Assembly: GCA_004835665.1 (NCBI GenBank)
Contig: RBKR01000023.1
Coordinates: 186,001-250,000 of the forward strand
Length of the DNA stretch: 64,000 nucleotides
Direction: 5' to 3'
Origin: Phoma sp. XZ068
Lineage: Eukaryota; Ascomycota; Dothideomycetes; Pleosporales; Didymellaceae
Shown: piece after piece, positions 23,601-36,200 of the stretch
Layout: the number at the start of each line of letters is the position of its first letter
Numbering within the stretch: the first letter of the stretch is position 1
Translations under genes and position numbers: made by a program
Notes under the pieces: model-generated
What the model was told of the DNA's origin: nothing
The model's input: only the letters and a program-made list of their open reading frames with translations
Databases searched by the model: none

Positions 23601-26600
23601 CCTTTATTGCGTAAGAGACTGCGTGAGATTTATGAAGTACCTTGATGGACTACTAGTTGCAAGGCCTGCGGCACCTTCATGGGAGGAAATGGCCGAATAT
23701 ATATTGACGACGGTTCTTCGGCAGACGCCTCGTGGAGTTCCAATGAATTGACGGACGGCAAGGTTTCCCCTTCATTCCAGAGAACGCAGATCTCTTGCGC
23801 TTCCGCGCGAGAGCGTATTTCGTATCATTCGATATTGGAAGGTTCCGATGCCTACAACTTGACACGTTCTGTCGTGGCAGCGTTATCCATGTCTACTGCC
23901 GGTAGGCGTTCGGTGACTTTCGAAATGCAGGCAGCTGCCATGTCTTTAGTAGCGCACTCCAGCATTATAGGAAATAGACTTATGCTGAATCCAGCAGAGA
24001 TCTGGTATCGGGGGTTTATATGTCAAATTGAAAGGATAGCGGAACGTAAAGAACGACCGAGAAAATTCCCCAGTGACAAGGATACGGGGTACGAACATGG
24101 TAAGCTTGCTTGACTGTTCGTCCGGAACACCCGGTCTATCGCGGATCAAGTACTACGACCGTCGCCGACCCGGCGATGAGGAAATAGACAACCTTGGTGA
24201 GACGGCACCGTCCGTTAGTAAAGAATCCCGTTGAACGGGCACAATGCGGGATCGAAGACCTTGCGTAATGGTTGTTAAGTGTAAGAGAGTACAGCCTGGA
24301 TAAGCAGTATGCATGACTATTACTCCGAAGCATTCTGGTTAGAACAATGGCATGGATGGTTTGGATGGGCAGGTTCGCCGGACAGATATGAGCTGCAGGT
24401 GAACGAGAATAGGAACATTGTTGTCAAGCAATTGACGGGGTAGCTGGCTGCCACTGCCGCCCTCCAATCGTGTCGAATACTGAGATTGTATTGGCGCGGA
24501 GTGATGGGAGTTGCGGCTGCAAGACCCGTGTCAATCAGCAGTGGTTCAACAATAATATCAGGCCGAGCCAATTTACTTGTCCTTAGACCAGGAGTCATGA
24601 CGTGAGTTTCGCGTCAGCGCAGACTGATAACGTGTACGGCGTCGTGCAGATTTTATCGACTGCAGACATCTCCGCAATCGTCTATCATGGAGTTAGGTGC
24701 CACGATTGAGTTTCGCAACATCGAAGCGATCGGAATGTTTGCCTCCGCCGCGCTCCTTCTGGCGGCATTCGTTTCGGTCCCGCTCGCCTGGGTCGGGGAA
24801 TGTGGGAGGTGGAGACAGGAATGGAAGTTCAAGCGAGCTGCAGCGACGGCGATAGCCTATTCGATGGGGAGGTGTCACCGTCGTAACATGCCTGCTCTTA
24901 AAGTTGAATTTGCGCGAATCAATACGCGCTGATGGCCTGTTAAGATTCAGCTTCCTGGTATGCTGCTTCTATTTCTGTGTCATGAAGTAAAGTAAATAAA
25001 GTCCAGGCTTGCAGAGAACGTTACGTGAGGGCGGTGGTTGGTGCGGACGGAGGAAACCTTGACGTGCCGCTGGTGTATTGATGGCACCTATCAGATACCG
25101 AATGATCGAATTGGGGCAGCGCCACTAGACCTTGTGGGACAAGCAGCCGCAAGGCACGTTTTCGGAAGAGTGGTGGCGTCTTGGAGAGCTGCATGGCGTC
25201 TGCCCTGTGAAACCCACTCCTCTTTTGAGAACTCTCCGAACGCTTCAGCTTGTTTAGGCTGAACTTTGCGCCTGTGGTTGCGTTGAGTGGTTGGGGTTTA
25301 GGGACGGGTAGCTGCAGGACCAACGCGTGGAGTCCTTTCCACAAGCGAAGAACTGCTGTTTGGATGGCTGTGTGCAGTAGACGACATGACATGCCTCATC
25401 TGATTGCTTTTGGAGGGTGCACAACAGCGGGACTGCGGCAAGACGCGAAAAAAGGAGCCTGTAATTAGGATGAAGCGAATGCAACTGTGCGACAAACTAC
25501 GGATCTGTCACAATCGCCCAGATCTGGATTCTTTTACACGTCGTATTTGAAGGTTTTACGACCGCAGCGCCTGTAAAGCTTGCAGCAACATTAACTTCAG
25601 AATCGTCGTTGTGACGTTGAAGGTTCTGCTCGGTGTTCAAGTTTTTGAAATTGTTTGATCGCCAGGAACGAAACCAATCTTGCGTGCAAGTGAAGTCATC
25701 CCTGCTGATCACATTTAAGCTGATACGACGGAAAGCTCGCACAGATGTCAAGAGAGAAAGATCGCTTGCCGATACCTCGCATGAGGCAGAGCCACTGGAA
25801 ATCACGAATTCGAGCATGTTCGAGGATGATTACGATGAGTGCATAGGATTTCCGTACAACGTTGCGGCTGCAACATCCTCCAGCCGTACCGTCTTGGTGC
25901 AGGCGACTCCACTGGGTGATGCTTGTATGTCGTACCGGCCGCGTAGTGTCAAATTGAAGGTCGCATCTTGACAAACGGTCCGATCGTGTTTGTGAAAGTG
26001 CTCCTGTCCCTCAGCTTGGGCGTCACGGTATCCGTGTGATAGGGCCGTAGTGTATGCTTTGGTCAGATACAGGTCCGTTATGGAATATCGGCGAACTGGC
26101 TTCCAGCGGTATTCCAGTCGCCAGGTGGATGGCCACAGCTCAGGAAGAAATTCCACGTGCCGGCAGGGTTGCCAGTGCAAGTTATGTCTTTCTTCGAGAA
26201 GCACCCCCCTGCTTCGCTTCCATCGGAGTGGAAAGCCGCTGCAGATTGCAGTAGCGCGACGGGGGAATAACAGCGAAAGCGTTTGCCAGCATCCACTCTC
26301 CCGATTCCCCGCAAGCCAAAGTTCACGATCGCAATTTCGAAAAGTTTTTCAGTGGAGAAATCCGTCGAGCTGTCAGACTGGGGGCAGTGCAGGAAAAAAC
26401 GGTGGCAGGAAGACCACGATGGTGCTGGTTAAAAAGCAAAATCTCCGATGATGTGTGCAACGAGCCGAGGATAGAATAGCCTGTAGGAAGGCTTGCCTGC
26501 TACGAGACGCGTCAGAGCGCAATCCCTCACTTTGGTAAGTGACCGTGTGCCAGCCTTGGTCCCTGGCATGGAGCAAACGGGATCTTCCCCATGGCTAACA

Positions 26601-28398
26601 TTGCCGGAGTCATGTTGCAGCACCGCGAGTCGACCGAAAGCTTCTGCACCTACCTGACGCGGTAGTGATGTGATATTTGCAAATGATAATGTTGTCTCAG
26701 TCTGAATCTTGTAGTACGCCCCCTGTTGATATCTCGGCAAGGGATAAAACCAACGCCAGGGTGCATTGCCGGCCAATCAGTGCCGAAGGTTGCAGAGGAA
26801 TTATATCATTGGTGGCGGAACATGAGCCGGCTAAAACATCGTATGAGGTTGGCTGCTCGGAGCAGCAGCTTAACGAGGAACTGAGCTGTTGTCTCCCGTG
26901 TCAAAAAGCAAAGCCTGCAAACACGGCTGACGAACACAGGAAAGGCACTGTGGGGGACGACGCAGAGACATGTAGAATTTTGACACGGCACCGGCAAAGT
27001 TGTGCGTGAAACGGTAATCTGCAGATACCCTGGCAGGTGCAGCAAGAGCGCACAGCAAACGAGCCCCGCGGAAGCTTACATGGCATCCGTGTGCGTGGAC
27101 GGAGCGGAAGGCTTGCAGCGATCTGATCGCAGCGCGACTGCGACAGGTCTGCGGGAGGACAGCCGCGGCCGCCAGATTTTACACAAGCAGAGGGAAAGGC
27201 ATGTGCAAAGGCATAAGCAGTCCCCGCGACGCATCTCAGACACGGTGTTTGATCCATTGAAACCGTGTCGCCGCCTGGTGAAGAAGGGGCTGCGAGTGAC
27301 ATCTGCGACGCTGCGACAGGCCAGTTTCTAGCAGTCTTCCAGAAGCAAATATCCAAGCGAGAGGGTAGTGGCTCCACTCACCGAGCGGGCCAACGCTCTC
27401 ATTCCGGCAGTCGGCGCTGTTTCTCGCAGCGGAATTGCAGTCGTCTCCAGGCACGGGTGCTGCCTGGATGGTGTGTTTGCAGTCCGCTGTCGTGGTAAGG
27501 TGGCTGGCGTGCTTTGACCGGGCGACAGGGCACGAGAGGAAGGCGCGACCGGTCGCAGCAGCAAACGGGACAGAGACAGAGGTCTGCCACGTGGAAAGCA
27601 CCCGCCAGAATGAGGTCGCCCTGGAGGTGCAGCTGCAATGCGTTCCTGTCAACCTGTCTTGCGAGTTTGATGTTCCACTGTGGATACACGTCTATGTGTA
27701 GTCCTATGGTAATGGAGGCACCCAGCAACCTGGGCAAGGGATGCATTGGTTGGATCCAGGGCGGCGACACTACGAGGGTTGATTCAGTGGCCGGCGTGCA
27801 AGGCGCTGTGGGCCCATCGGGGAAGGAGTCCCGCGCCTCACAACCTTCTGGCACTGTTCTGGCGCGGGACCAACACAGGCGGCACGGCGAGCAGACCACG
27901 CAGACGACTCAGAGCGAGTCGTGGCGACGGGAAGAGGTGGCTCTGGGCGGTTGGGCGTGCTGTCTGAGCGCAGGGGAAGGGTCTCGTGTGGCAACCGCAG
28001 GCAGCGACGAGTGAATACCACAGTCACGACGGCGCCGCACATCTCTTCGCTGCTGCTGCTGCTGCGCTGCTGCGCTGCTGTGAACAATTATGGTTGCCGT
28101 GAATAAAGTACTAAACTCTATCCCGCGCGGCGCCTCGTATGACCGTCGCCCAACACGGCCAACGCACCCCAGCGACAGCCGTTGGTTTGACCCCTGTCTG
28201 GGCTGCAGGTACGAGTCTAGCGCGACAGGGGATAGGCTGATACCCAGTATCGTGGATTCAGCTGCGCAGATCATCCTGGCTCCCTGTCATGGCCGCACAC
28301 AATTTCTGCCAGATGCAGGCCCGAGTTGTCGACAGGGAGCTAGTTGAAACAGCCCCGAAAGTCCCGTCCTGCTCCCGGCACGTCATGTAGCCTGCGCT
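23601..28398. other. Gene-free central region, left part
   Basis: No convincing gene. The 23,679-24,113 frame and the 24,686-24,932 frame (one hydrophobic helix) both lack family features. From about 26,850 to 28,080 the composition becomes more G/C-rich, with many short overlapping frames on both strands. Base skew appears balanced here, unlike the flanking block. Confidence 0.45.
28049..28082 (+). repeat. TGC/CTG microsatellite
   Basis: An imperfect run of TGC triplets, interrupted twice by GC steps, in non-coding sequence upstream of the small spliced transcript. Confidence 0.8.
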
Positions 28399-28867
28399 TT
28401 GAACCTGAGTGCACTGTCGCTCATTTCAATTGTCTCGTCGGCAGCCAAGGCCATTTTGGCAAGTCAGTACAGGCCCCCTTATTCTAGTCGAAATATATCT
28501 AAGGCACGGCGCGCCCTCCGCCGGAATTTGTCTCCTTCACTATCACTCCCTTCGAGCTCTCCATCCATTCCTTCCCTGTCTCTCAGACCAGCGCGCTGCC
28601 CGGCCGTAGTCCACTGGAACACAACGCTATTTAATCCATCGTCTTACGCCTCTGTACCGCTCTCACCTGGAAGCTCGCCGACCACCACACTCGTTCACTG
28701 CAACTTTCTTATCGACCAACATTGCACCAACTCAGCTCAGCTGCAGCTTACGCCTCGTTTTCAATCTATTTGTGAGTCGTCCCGTGACATTGGCGTGGCC
28801 GTGTTTGACACCAGCTTGAAACAACGTGCTGACATATAAGGTAGCCGACACATCCACCAACACCACC

Positions 28868-28957
28868 ATGATTTCCAGAGAGAACGAATCCAACAACATG
28901 GGCCGTGGCGCGTACGACACAACAGGCACTCCCAAGCCCCCGCCGCCGCCGAAATAA
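28868..28957 (+). CDS. Candidate 29-residue small protein in a spliced transcript
   Basis: Unrecognised. The ATG sits in a strong context (CACCACCATG), and the frame runs 29 codons, Asn/Gly-rich with a C-terminal run of five prolines and a lysine. Upstream is a long pyrimidine-rich stretch (about 28,480-28,760) like a fungal promoter or 5' UTR. A good leader intron follows: GTGAGT at 28,772, CTGAC near 28,829, AG at 28,840. Downstream, a near-perfect 54 nt intron lies at 29,098-29,151 (GTAAGT, CTGACTAAC, TATAG). The splice signals suggest a real transcript. Whether this ORF is its product, a regulatory upstream ORF or chance is open. Confidence 0.35.
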   Translation: MISRENESNNMGRGAYDTTGTPKPPPPPK

Positions 28958-30154
28958 GGACTTTATGGTTCTGTCCTTCCAACGGATCAACGTTTCGACT
29001 TTCGCTCGACTCTGCAACCACCTGGTCGCAATTTCTGCGAGAGCGAGGCGAACAGATGGTGTTCCGTTGGGAACAGAGGGATGATCGACTGCGCCTCGTA
29101 AGTGACAGGACACTCCTTGCCTTAATGCCACCCTGACTAACCAATATATAGCTGCAGCCCTACCGCAATCCCTCACAACAACCACCATCATTGGCGCAAC
29201 CACTCACATTCTCTGGCGACAACGTTTTTCACCCGCCTTCGCTCGGGATTACGCCTTTTAATATTCGCGACCGCTTCCCTTCGACAGCAGCATAATACCC
29301 CTGCGTTTACCAGTCCCCGCCATCTGTTAGCGACGACCCTTCGACAGGTCCTGGTTTCCCTTGCGTCCTCTCTCCGTTTAGCGACAGCATCTCCTTACGG
29401 CAAAAAGTTCTTTTCCACGGCGTTTACTATAGATCAGGTTGGGCCCCCCAGGCATAGATACCAAAACGGATTTTCTTTTTCTTTCTCTTTGGGACACATG
29501 TATACGGTAGATCTCCGTTGTCTGCCTTCGTTGGCTCTGATCGACACGGACTGTTTTGTACGATAGCTCGGCGAGCTTGACTGGACACATTAGATTCAGG
29601 ACGAGCAATCGGCGCTTTTGCATTTCTTGGACGGCCATCTTTGGATACGCAGAGATGGACCGCCTGCCACGGCAATTTGATTTTAGACAGACGATGCCTG
29701 GGTCTTGGATAAGTGTCTCGCGGCACGATTGGGATATAGACTAATACCAATGTACAACATTACCATTATACATCGTTCCATCGTGCTTACCTCTCACCGT
29801 GACCGTCACCTCCCGAGTCCCGGGCCTGTTGTCGTCGTACTTGTGACGCCACTGATGGTCGCCACCGCAACATCGATCGGATCCAAGACGTCTGAATACA
29901 GGTACCGAGTTGTTTTGGCGGTGCTGAGCGCCCACCCTTGCTTGTGTAACAATTGGCGGTTCCGCCACAGGCTCCCGCCGCCTTTGGCAGCCGCCAGCAC
30001 GCCAAGACTTGAAGGTGGAGCTGGCACCCCACGACATGCGCCCGAGTTGCGACCTCACCCCAAGCTCCCCTGCACACTACGTTGCCTTTACAGCCACCCA
30101 CAGTCCTACCGCCGCCCTCACTTCCGTAACAAGTTCCATTGCACAACCGCCACC
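28958..30154. other. Probable transcript tail and ARPC5 promoter
   Basis: Contains the candidate intron at 29,098-29,151. Beyond it is about 600 nt of pyrimidine-rich sequence with no long ATG-initiated ORF, and then the upstream region of ARPC5. Confidence 0.4.
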
Positions 30155-31206
30155 ATGGCCAACATCAACTGGCGGACGATCAACATCGATGCCCTGGACC
30201 CGGACAGCCCCGCCAACTTCGACCTGAGCTCCCTCACACCGGCTGTCGAGCCCATATCAACCGCCGACGTCCAGAACACTTCGCAGCAAATACGGCAATT
30301 GCTCAGGGGAGGAGATAATGAAGGCGCTCTTCAGGGTGCGCTGGAGTCCCCGCCATATGGCGCCGATGACAAGGGCAAGGTACGTTGATGCCTACTACTA
30401 CCTCACATCCACCATCACAACAGCCACACACTCCCACCATTGCGACGCCACGCACGTCCACCACTGCACGCCACATGCACTCCAGGCTATGGACGTGGGA
30501 CAAAACCATCGAATGTCTCTCCACTCCCGCTGCGACATGGTCACAACGTTACCACCGCAGCGGCCCTGGGAAGCCGGCAGAACGGGCAGCTGAACATCAC
30601 ACTATCATACACTAGAGAGACCTTTGGCTGACCAGTCTATCTTGTCTCAGGAAGTCTACCTCGCAATCGTCCTCGAAGTCCTCCAGTCTATTCGACAAGC
30701 AGAGATCGCTCAGATGCTGAGCCGCATATACAGCGCACCAGGTGGAACAGAAGCACTGGATGTGCTCATGAAGTACATGTATGACGCCATTCTCCCATTG
30801 AAGTCCGTCTTGCGCAGCAGATCAAATGGCAATACGCAATTGCAACACCGAGCGGCGCTAACGTATTGGATCTGCAGTTACAAAGGCATGGCACAAGCGG
30901 CCCCGGCTAGCAGTGCGCGCAACATCACCCCACAAGCAACCGGCTTCTCGCAGGTACACTCACGAGGCGGTGGAGAGGGAGGTGGACAGGCAATGAGTGT
31001 CTTACTGAGTTGGCACGAAAAGGTACGAGATTCAATATTGTGCATGGACACACCAGACGTTCTACCTGCGAAGTTTGCACAACCGCTCGCGGCAGGCGCC
31101 ATCAGTGCATTCATTAAAGATCAGCTGCTAACTACTCTAATAGCTCGTGGAGGTAGCTGGTCCAGGTAGCATTGTCAGGGTCATGACGGATCGTCGTACA
31201 GTCTGA
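30155..31206 (+). CDS. ARPC5: Arp2/3 complex subunit 5 (p16-Arc)
   Basis: Subunit of the Arp2/3 actin-nucleation complex, acting at endocytic patches and branched actin. Exons 30155-30379, 30651-30778, 30878-31022 and 31144-31206 give 186 residues. The start MANINWRTINIDALDPDSP, the segment IRQLLRGGDNEGAL, the core LEVLQSIRQAEI and the C-terminus VEVAGPGSIVRVMTDRRTV are typical of ARPC5. The three introns (271, 99 and 121 nt) are longer than the window norm. Introns 2 and 3 contain no in-frame stop, and intron 2 is a multiple of three, so unspliced RNA stays open. The context CACCATGG supports the start. It is the only firm gene in a 17 kb gene-poor domain. Confidence 0.95.
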
Positions 31207-32760
31207 GTCGACAACATCACGCGATAGCCTTTCCAACAAGCAGACCATTCGAGCTGCTACCTGCAAAACACGAATACCAACATGCGATACGATGCGCCAC
31301 GGTCCTGACAGTTTGCACATGACTGCCACTATTGAGCAGGAATCAACATACAAACAGACTCTAACATGCCCAATTCCAACTTGCTTTTCTCCAGTTTTGC
31401 GTTGCGATCTACTTGGCGGCCCAATTTATTTACCCTGAGTCAATATTTGGATACGTCAATCCCGCTGCTGCGACCATCTTCATCAAACTACAGGAATTTA
31501 CCCGCAGGACCGGCAACCTTGTCCATGCAATTTTCCAGAAGAAAAAGCACTGACACCTCCTTTTCCTGGGCCTTCAATGTGCCCACCTTCAGCCTTATAA
31601 TTCTAGCAGCGACATCCCAATCATTTCCCAGTCCTCATCCCGGAGCTTGCTAGTCCACTACGCTTACCGAGTTTGTACTAGACCTTACGACTATCGACGG
31701 CACAGCTTCCACGCGGATGTTAGTGCTCGCCAAAGCTCACAAACCGTATTAGGACACACTTGTTGTTTGGACGCTAATACTGAAATAGGGAACTATTGAG
31801 AGCGTTGCGAGATGAAACGTGTCGTCTCGCAAGACCAACTCCAAAGTGCACAATCAAGTGAAACGATGATAAGTGACTGTGCCAACAATCGTCCCTTTGT
31901 CGCGTGGCAACGTTAACGCCGCAGGGCTCCCCCTTCTGCAGCGCTATTTGTGTCGTCTAACAAGACAAGGAAAGCAGGTTTTTGCAAGCGTTTCAGGCTC
32001 GAACATGCTTCTAGAAGGATGTCAATGTACCGCGGTTCATGCGTAGGGCTACGCTCCACCTTTTGAAGTCGGCTATCCTGACCTCACACATGGCACTGAT
32101 CGCCTACAAGACGCCCCTCGCCATGCTATGGCAAATGAGACGTTGTTCCGCCAGACAACATCACAAGGGACCTCGGCTTCAATGGCGACAACACTGACGA
32201 TCATGATCCCGACACGGTTGTTGCCTGCCCATCTCGCACGCCTTACGGCGCCCGCATGAAGCCTTTGAGCCAACACATCACACCAACAAAGCACCTCTAC
32301 AGGTATATTGTCGGTTGATAGTCGGCGGATCCAACGTTGCACATCTTATTGAAAAGTAAACAAAGCCATTGCGCCCGCCTCCACCTTCCAACAACCGCCT
32401 TGGCGGTGCTGCAAGCCCACCGTTGGATAGCACATGGCACATGCATGGGAGATCACACGTGCGCAAGGGCCACTCATATGCACACCCATCTCCCCGTACC
32501 TTGCAACGACGCGGCCGCGCCGCAGGCTTGCATGCGATCGCCTTCCATTCTGGTTACTCCTCCACTCTTACGGAAGCTTACCGCGCGTCTGTTCCAATCT
32601 TTAATCGATTGTGCATGCTGCTATCGATTGTGCGAGGTCGTGATGGCTCGGGCATACCATGGAAAGGGACCCGCGCCCGAAATGGGTGGCGCTATACAGG
32701 ATGAAGACGGCCTGCGGAGGAGCCTGTCATCTCGGGGGAGAGTCGTACATCGGACCGGGT
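31207..32760. other. ARPC5 3' flank, no gene recognised
   Basis: Contains short frames (for example 31,366-31,653 plus) without a domain or splice support. No repeat seen. Confidence 0.45.
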
Positions 32761-35700
32761 GAAGTGTGAGCATCTATCTCGGCCCGAGGGAGTTGAACCG
32801 TTTTTGCTTGTGATGCCAAATCGGTCAGTTTTTAACGGTCAGACTGCGGTACTTGCCGCAATCTCCCGTTGTGGACGGCTTCAATCGTGTAGCCATATTT
32901 ACACTTTTGAATGCAGCTAATTCTCTCACTATTCGTGCTCAACCCTGAGTCATGACTTGCTACCTTGTCCAAGTTATCGAGGTCATGCATTTTGACGAGT
33001 TGTCGCCCCATTGATAGACAACGTCTGAACTCTCTGCCAATGTTGAAACAACTGATTTCATTCATTAGTCAATTGCAAAGTCTCATCACAATCATACACG
33101 GATGAAGAAAGACTGACAAGGTTACTTTTGGGCTCACAAACATAGGAATAACAAGGCCGGCTAGTACATGAACTCAAAACCCTCCTCTCGGCCAAGGTAG
33201 CGTCTCGGAGACTTTTGGTTTGATCACCACACGAAGATCTGTTTCGGATTCCCCATTCAGAGTCAGACATTCGGTCTCATTTGACAAGACTGAAGCCGGC
33301 GGGACAGAACATGCACGGCTCGACCGTAGGGTTTTGATCACCGACCATCAGTCGTTGGCGTTGAAGTTTTCATTTCACAGAAGACGGTGAGATGATGGGT
33401 AGACGAACGGGCAGAGGTAACGGTCGATTCATTTGTCTTGTTTGCTCGGCCATCATGGATTTGATTGCTGAATTTGTTTTCGCACAGTCATGCTGCATCT
33501 TTCAGCTTTTTTTAACTTGCAACTGGGAGCTGCATGTGGCAAGAGATGTAGAAGTTTCGCTGATTCTCACATCCATCAAAGCGAGAGGTAGGTCTTTGAG
33601 AACAGTCATTGCTGGGGTTCATACAGTGTTCATGGCCGAAGAGGAGGCATATCGGTTGTATTGCAGGTATCCTCAGCCGTGGAACCTCATATGTTGCGGA
33701 GAGGTTTCTGATTATCGAAAGAGGCACTGTTACTTTTGGTTGGAACAAGAGAGAACAAAGGACACACCAAAAGACATGCTGCCACCTTTGCAAACCGTCA
33801 GTCTCTCTCGGGAAGTCGGCATATACATCTGATGCCGACCCCACCGGACAACGACCGATAGGCCCGAAAACCCAACCAAGGCGGTAGCTTTCACCTCCTT
33901 GGGCGAGTTTGTTGACACGATCCAACGCACAGAACATGTCCAATATGCGATTGCATTTTGGGACTTTTCCGCTCATAGCAATGCTGGGAACGCAATTTGG
34001 ATATTCGACGAAACCATGATGAGCAGTTGGAAAGGATAGCAGGCAAGAAAGGTCAAGGACATGGCTCCAATGAACCGCTTCGACAGCAATTTTGATTCGC
34101 CAGACGGGTTTGGAGTTGCCATGTGGATGGTTCACGACTGGCGGAAGAGGCTTTCGTTGACGATTTAGGCGATTTGGAAATCACACAGCACCATATATGC
34201 TGCTTGTGTGGTATTTTGAAATATATGATTTGAGAGTGTCAAGAAATTCAGAGCTGTCTGCGACACTCGCTTCCTGCTGTCGATGGGAATGTCGCCAAGG
34301 TACTGCCCGACAGAATTCTCGTCCCACGCTATGTATTTCGATGCTTTCGGCATTCGCCAGTGCCATATAGTATGCGCTTCTCGACACGGATCAAATATAT
34401 GATTTTGAGCTTGAGAGCTACCTCACATAGCCTGGGAAAACAGAGCTCAGGCATGCAGATTTAATGGGCCCTTTGGTAGTCCAAACTCCATGTTTTGATT
34501 TCAAGTGGTTTTCAATGTTAAGGTTCTGTCCAAGGTAATGGAGCGAGGTTGGGAAAAGGTGATGAAGCTGAAAGGCCCCAGAGGCATGTCTCTCCCGACC
34601 TTTTGATTTCGGTGAGAGCGCAGAGGACCAGAACATTGGTTGTCTGTTTTAGCGTTTTGGTGGACAATCCTAAAAGTTGGCTGACGGATGTTGAACAAGT
34701 GCTTGTGGCGACTCCTGTCGCTGAGTCTGCACCAGTGTGTAAAATAAACGGACACAGCAGAGACAGAATCATTGAACTGAACCAGAACATGAGCGCAGTA
34801 CATAGAGTTTCAATAAGAAATGGGCTCTTCCCCCCTCTACAGGAAATGCTACAAGTGCAGCTCATTAAAGCAACGACGGGGAAGTTTGAATGAAAGCAAG
34901 GGGGTAGACATGACATTTTTCCGACTTTTTGTTTTCTAAACGGCTTCGGAAGTGGGTAGGAATAGCAGAGAACATGAATCGATACGTATGTTGCTGACTG
35001 GTGTTTTGGAGGTTTCCGGAGCCCTCACAGAGCGACATGAATGGGAACTGGAAGAATTGAAGGACAACAGTATAGGAGGGAAGAGCATATTTGACCTTGA
35101 ATTACCGCCGCCGTACTGCACTGAGGCCTTTGGGTCGCCAGAACCCGCCACACATATAATGGTACTCGAAATCGTTTGGTCTCCTATGGAGTAATGGGAT
35201 TTTCTATCTCTGCCAGCCTCAACCGAATGAATATGGCATTCGCCACTTTCGGTGGATGGAAGAAATGCGTCGGTCATTCTCATGTTGATTCTACACAAAC
35301 ATGGATCAAAGCTGAGAATCATTCCGTTCAATCTCGACATTTGGAAAATTTGAAGGTAGTGTCAAGGGAGAAGGAGGCGAAGAGAGAAAAAGGGAAGCGC
35401 GGACGTGGCCTTTCTACGCACACCGCTTCGGCGCGCCCAAAGAAAAAGGCATGGCATGTCTAGGACATTATTTTCAGTCGGTGGACTCTCTGCACATCGA
35501 GCTGTCTCAGAACCGCTTGCAGCACAGGAACAGATGATGCCCACTCAGCCTGTCGATATTTTGGCCAGTGACATGTACTCCAAACATGACAACTACTCTG
35601 ATAGCCTTTTGGGTCTCAAATGCCACCGAAGCTCTCTCACCGCTCGATGGGCAAAATTTCGCGCAAAGAAGAAGGCACAAACATTTAAGGGTTGCATTGT

Positions 35701-36200
35701 GGTTTTGAAGGCCGCATGCCGTAGCCATATATCACATGGTGAAGGTTTGTCGAAGCGGAGAAGGCACAGAGGACATCGACCATCTCCATGAGGTTTTTTT
35801 TTTATGAAACTCAGATGCATAATGAAAAGATCTGTAAGATGAGAAAACAGCGTTTATATCGTTCTTCCAAGACGATACTCCGTAGTGGAGTAAATACACC
35901 ATGAACCCGCCAGCATGACTCAAATGCATAAGCCTTTTCGCTCGCTGTATTACCGACATGTAAGATAGTTTTGGCATGTGAATGTGAAAAGTGGGGAAGG
36001 TTCATTTCGCGATGTGTTACTTGTTTTGGGCGTAGGAGACGCATGTGATCGAATGATGTGTTTTGAGTTTTGATCTCAGAGAAGGCCAAAAGACCGTATC
36101 ATGACCAGACTCTCGGTTCAATTTGAAGACAGCAAACATCAAACCTTCTCAATAGTTTTGAACAAGGCAAATCAGTCGAAAAAGCAACAAGCAGGACTTG
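32761..36200. other. Gene-free block, G/T-rich top strand
   Basis: No gene, RNA or intact repeat recognised. By hand count the + strand has about 24 TTTTG against about 3 CAAAA, and G exceeds C in most sampled lines. It is the mirror image in composition of 20.3-23.6 kb. I looked for inverted sequence identity between the two blocks and found none by eye. Confidence 0.6.

Noticed and set aside
23679..24932. 144-codon and 81-codon + frames
   Set aside because: ATG-started but featureless apart from one hydrophobic helix; not enough to call genes.
28399..29292. A longer frame that stays open across both candidate introns of the small transcript
   Set aside because: It has no ATG before the late Met in QMVFRW, and its upstream part reads like pyrimidine-rich leader; probably chance.
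20267..36200. Large inverted repeat as the cause of the mirrored composition
   Set aside because: Reverse-complemented samples from the left block showed no alignable identity with the right block by eye.
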